NCBI GenBank assembly: GCA_032027085.1
Contig: JAVSMS010000001.1
Span: forward strand, 884,332-948,331
Length of the DNA stretch: 64,000 nt
Direction of reading: 5' to 3'
Source: Pseudorhodoplanes sp.
Lineage (GTDB): Bacteria; Pseudomonadota; Alphaproteobacteria; Rhizobiales; Xanthobacteraceae
Each line of letters opens with the position of its first letter. The first letter of the stretch is position 1. The position numbers were made by a program, and so were the translations under genes. This document shows positions 62,468-64,000 of this stretch, one piece after another. Below the pieces are notes generated by a model, which ran no database searches, had not been told where the DNA came from, and saw only the letters and a program-made list of their open reading frames with translations.

Positions 62468-63677
62468 TCGCCGCCTGACGGGCGCGCTTGCGTTGTGCTG
62501 CCTTCTGATTTTCTCCCTCCCCGTTGTCGCGCAACCCGCTCAATCCGATTTCCGCGCATTCCTTGAATCGCTGTGGCCGAAGGCACAGGCGCGCGGCGTC
62601 ACCCGCGCAACTTTTGATTTTGCATTGAGCGGGCTCCAACCCGACACCGAAGCGATGGCCTTGACGAGGCGGCAGCCGGAATACGGCAAGGCGATCGGCG
62701 CCTATCTCGGGAGCATGGTCTCGCAAGCGCGGATTCAAGGCGGCGTCAGAAGGCTAGCCGACTGGCGCGCGACACTTGACGCGGCCGAGCGACGATTCGG
62801 CGTCGACCGGGAAATTCTGATCGCCATCTGGGGCATCGAGACCGGCTTCGGCGCCAATCCGGGCAGCAAGTCGGTGATCCGCTCACTCGCGAGCACTTCT
62901 TTCGCCCGCTACAAGGGCGACCTGTTCCAGAACGAATTGATCGATGCGCTGCTGATCCTGCAGCAGGGCGACGTGCCGCGCGATCGCATGGTCGGCTCCT
63001 GGGCCGGCGCCATGGGCCAGCCGCAATTCATTCCGTCGAGCTATCTGAAATGGGCGGTGGATTTTTCCGGGGACGGCCGGCGCGACATCTGGACCAACGT
63101 GCCCGACGTGCTGGGCTCGATCGCCAATTACCTGAAGGCACATGGCTGGGTAACGGGCCTGCCCTGGGGCTTCGAGGTGATGCTTCCGCGCCAGTTCGAT
63201 TTCCACCGCAGCCGCGCAAGCTTTGCCGACTGGGCCGCGCTCGGCGTGCGGCGCGCCGACGGCCGCGCATTTCCGGCGCAAGGCGATGCCATCCTGTTCT
63301 TTCCGAGCGGCATTCGCGGGCCGGCGTTTCTCGCGACCGAAAATTTCAACGTGCTGAAGACCTACAACACATCCGATGTGTATGCGCTCGCGATCGGGCA
63401 TCTGGCCGACCGCCTGCGCGGCGGCGCGCCGATCGCGGGGCGCTGGCCGGAGGACGATCTGCAATTGACGCGCGAGGCGCGGCAGCGCATGCAGAAGCGC
63501 ATCGCCGAACTCGGCTACAACGTCAGCAATTTCGAGGGGCTGATCGATTTCGAATTGCGCGACGCGATCAGGGATATTCAGACGAAGGCCGGGCAAGTGC
63601 CGGATGGATATCCAGGGCCGGTGTTCTTGCAGACGCTCTACGCTGAAGGCGGCGGCGCGAGACGGCGGCTGCGGTAA
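62421..63677 (+). CDS. MltB-family lytic murein transglycosylase
   Basis: A 418-residue exported enzyme that cleaves peptidoglycan to 1,6-anhydro-muropeptides. After a signal segment (RLTGALALCCLLIFSLPVVA) come SDFRAFLESLWPKAQARGV, the catalytic Glu in LIAIWGIETGFGANPG, and GSWAGAMGQPQFIPSSYL. PNVLGSIANYLKAHGW-like residues (VPDVLGSIANYLKAHGW) follow, and a C-terminal peptidoglycan-binding domain (about 345-410, NFEGLIDFELRDAIRDIQTKAG). The ATG at 62421 overlaps livG by 47 bases and has no good ribosome site; a non-ATG start nearer the signal segment is possible. Confidence 0.88.
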   Translation: MNALSRPISERERKHDRRLTGALALCCLLIFSLPVVAQPAQSDFRAFLESLWPKAQARGVTRATFDFALSGLQPDTEAMALTRRQPEYGKAIGAYLGSMVSQARIQGGVRRLADWRATLDAAERRFGVDREILIAIWGIETGFGANPGSKSVIRSLASTSFARYKGDLFQNELIDALLILQQGDVPRDRMVGSWAGAMGQPQFIPSSYLKWAVDFSGDGRRDIWTNVPDVLGSIANYLKAHGWVTGLPWGFEVMLPRQFDFHRSRASFADWAALGVRRADGRAFPAQGDAILFFPSGIRGPAFLATENFNVLKTYNTSDVYALAIGHLADRLRGGAPIAGRWPEDDLQLTREARQRMQKRIAELGYNVSNFEGLIDFELRDAIRDIQTKAGQVPDGYPGPVFLQTLYAEGGGARRRLR

Positions 63678-63804
63678 TTGCAGAGAAGATCGCAGGTCGG
63701 GTGAGCGCGGCCCGCCGTTTGCGAGAATGTTTCGGAGACCGTCTGCGCGTAACCGACGTTCTGTGCATGTGAATGTCGGGTTACGCGCAGACCGATTCCG
63801 ACGC

Positions 63805-64000
63805 TCACGGCGCTGCAGTGCCTGCAGCGCGCGACACCGGCCTGATATGTGCGAACATGCTGCGCGCATTCCAGGTTGGAAAGGCTCTTATGAGCGACGG
63901 GTCGCCGTCGAGCTGGATGCGGTCCTCCCGGGTGGCTTGGGACCAGGAGAGCTGGCCGGCGTGCCATTTGACGAAGGCTTCGGCTTCCGCCGTGATGTAG
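63805..64000 (-). CDS. HxlR-type transcription regulator, C-terminal part only
   Basis: The minus strand is open from the window edge to a TGA at 63805-63807, giving 65 codons: ITAEAEAFVKWHAGQLSWSQ, then ATREDRIQLDGDPSLIRAFP, then TWNARSMFAHIRP. This resembles the C-terminal SCP2-like extension of HxlR-family winged-helix regulators (weak charge-transfer motif WxxGxLxWxxA...GRI...G...L.RAFP.W). The DNA-binding part would lie beyond 64000. The call rests on this tail only. Confidence 0.6.
   Translation of the reverse strand, partial: YITAEAEAFVKWHAGQLSWSQATREDRIQLDGDPSLIRAFPTWNARSMFAHIRPVSRAAGTAAP

Overview
The window reads as ordinary chromosome of a high-GC alphaproteobacterium, most likely Hyphomicrobiales (Bradyrhizobium / Xanthobacteraceae-like). 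The reasons are the serC-serA-purA neighbourhood, bfr with an Irr/ICE-type iron box, TTAA-N7-TTAAC (CtrA-type) boxes in front of outer-membrane genes, many small GC-rich palindromic (REP-like) repeats, and a large load of aromatic-acid catabolism and branched-chain-type ABC transporters. No tRNA, rRNA, CRISPR array, transposase, integrase or phage gene was found. Both edges cut genes: a PstS-like protein on the left, and the 3' end of an HxlR-type regulator on the right.

Region by region. 1-16 kb is housekeeping: PstS-like protein, proline-rich membrane protein, purA, a DMT exporter, serA and serC, two paralogous outer-membrane beta-barrels flanking an acyltransferase, bfr/bfd, glmM and lldD. 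16-24 kb is envelope sensing and miscellany: a Spy/CpxP-like periplasmic protein with a response regulator and histidine kinase, an MFS transporter, DUF2267, CBS and DUF3422 proteins, and a small exported protein. 23.6-31.9 kb is a homoprotocatechuate (3,4-dihydroxyphenylacetate) meta-cleavage locus: hpaR, a FAH-family enzyme and a DapA-like aldolase on one strand, hpaF-hpaE-hpaD on the other. It is followed by a hydroxyacid dehydrogenase, a circularly permuted ROK-like protein and a VOC protein. 31.9-37 kb holds a three-subunit molybdenum hydroxylase, a Crp/Fnr regulator and a DnrO-like exported protein.

37-50.3 kb looks like a second catabolic/transport block: two cyclase-family hydrolases, two hydroxyacid dehydrogenases, an FAD monooxygenase, a cupin, LivHMGF without its binding protein, and TctCBA. 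50.3-52.6 kb is a decayed locus. It has a gene-free stretch with a near-consensus sigma70 promoter, the 3' part of a histidine kinase gene with a frameshift, an intact methyltransferase, and a remnant of the glnE 3' end. 52.7-62.5 kb has an intradiol (hydroxyquinol-type) dioxygenase, a MetE-C-like methyltransferase, and a TetR / acyl-CoA synthetase / five-gene Liv transporter cluster. A lytic transglycosylase follows.

The catabolic genes share one theme: import of acids, CoA activation or ring hydroxylation, ring cleavage, and finishing by dehydrogenases. The most unusual single item is the ROK-like protein at 30.2-31.3 kb, whose sequence motifs come in circularly permuted order. All functional calls rest on motif reading by eye, not on searches.
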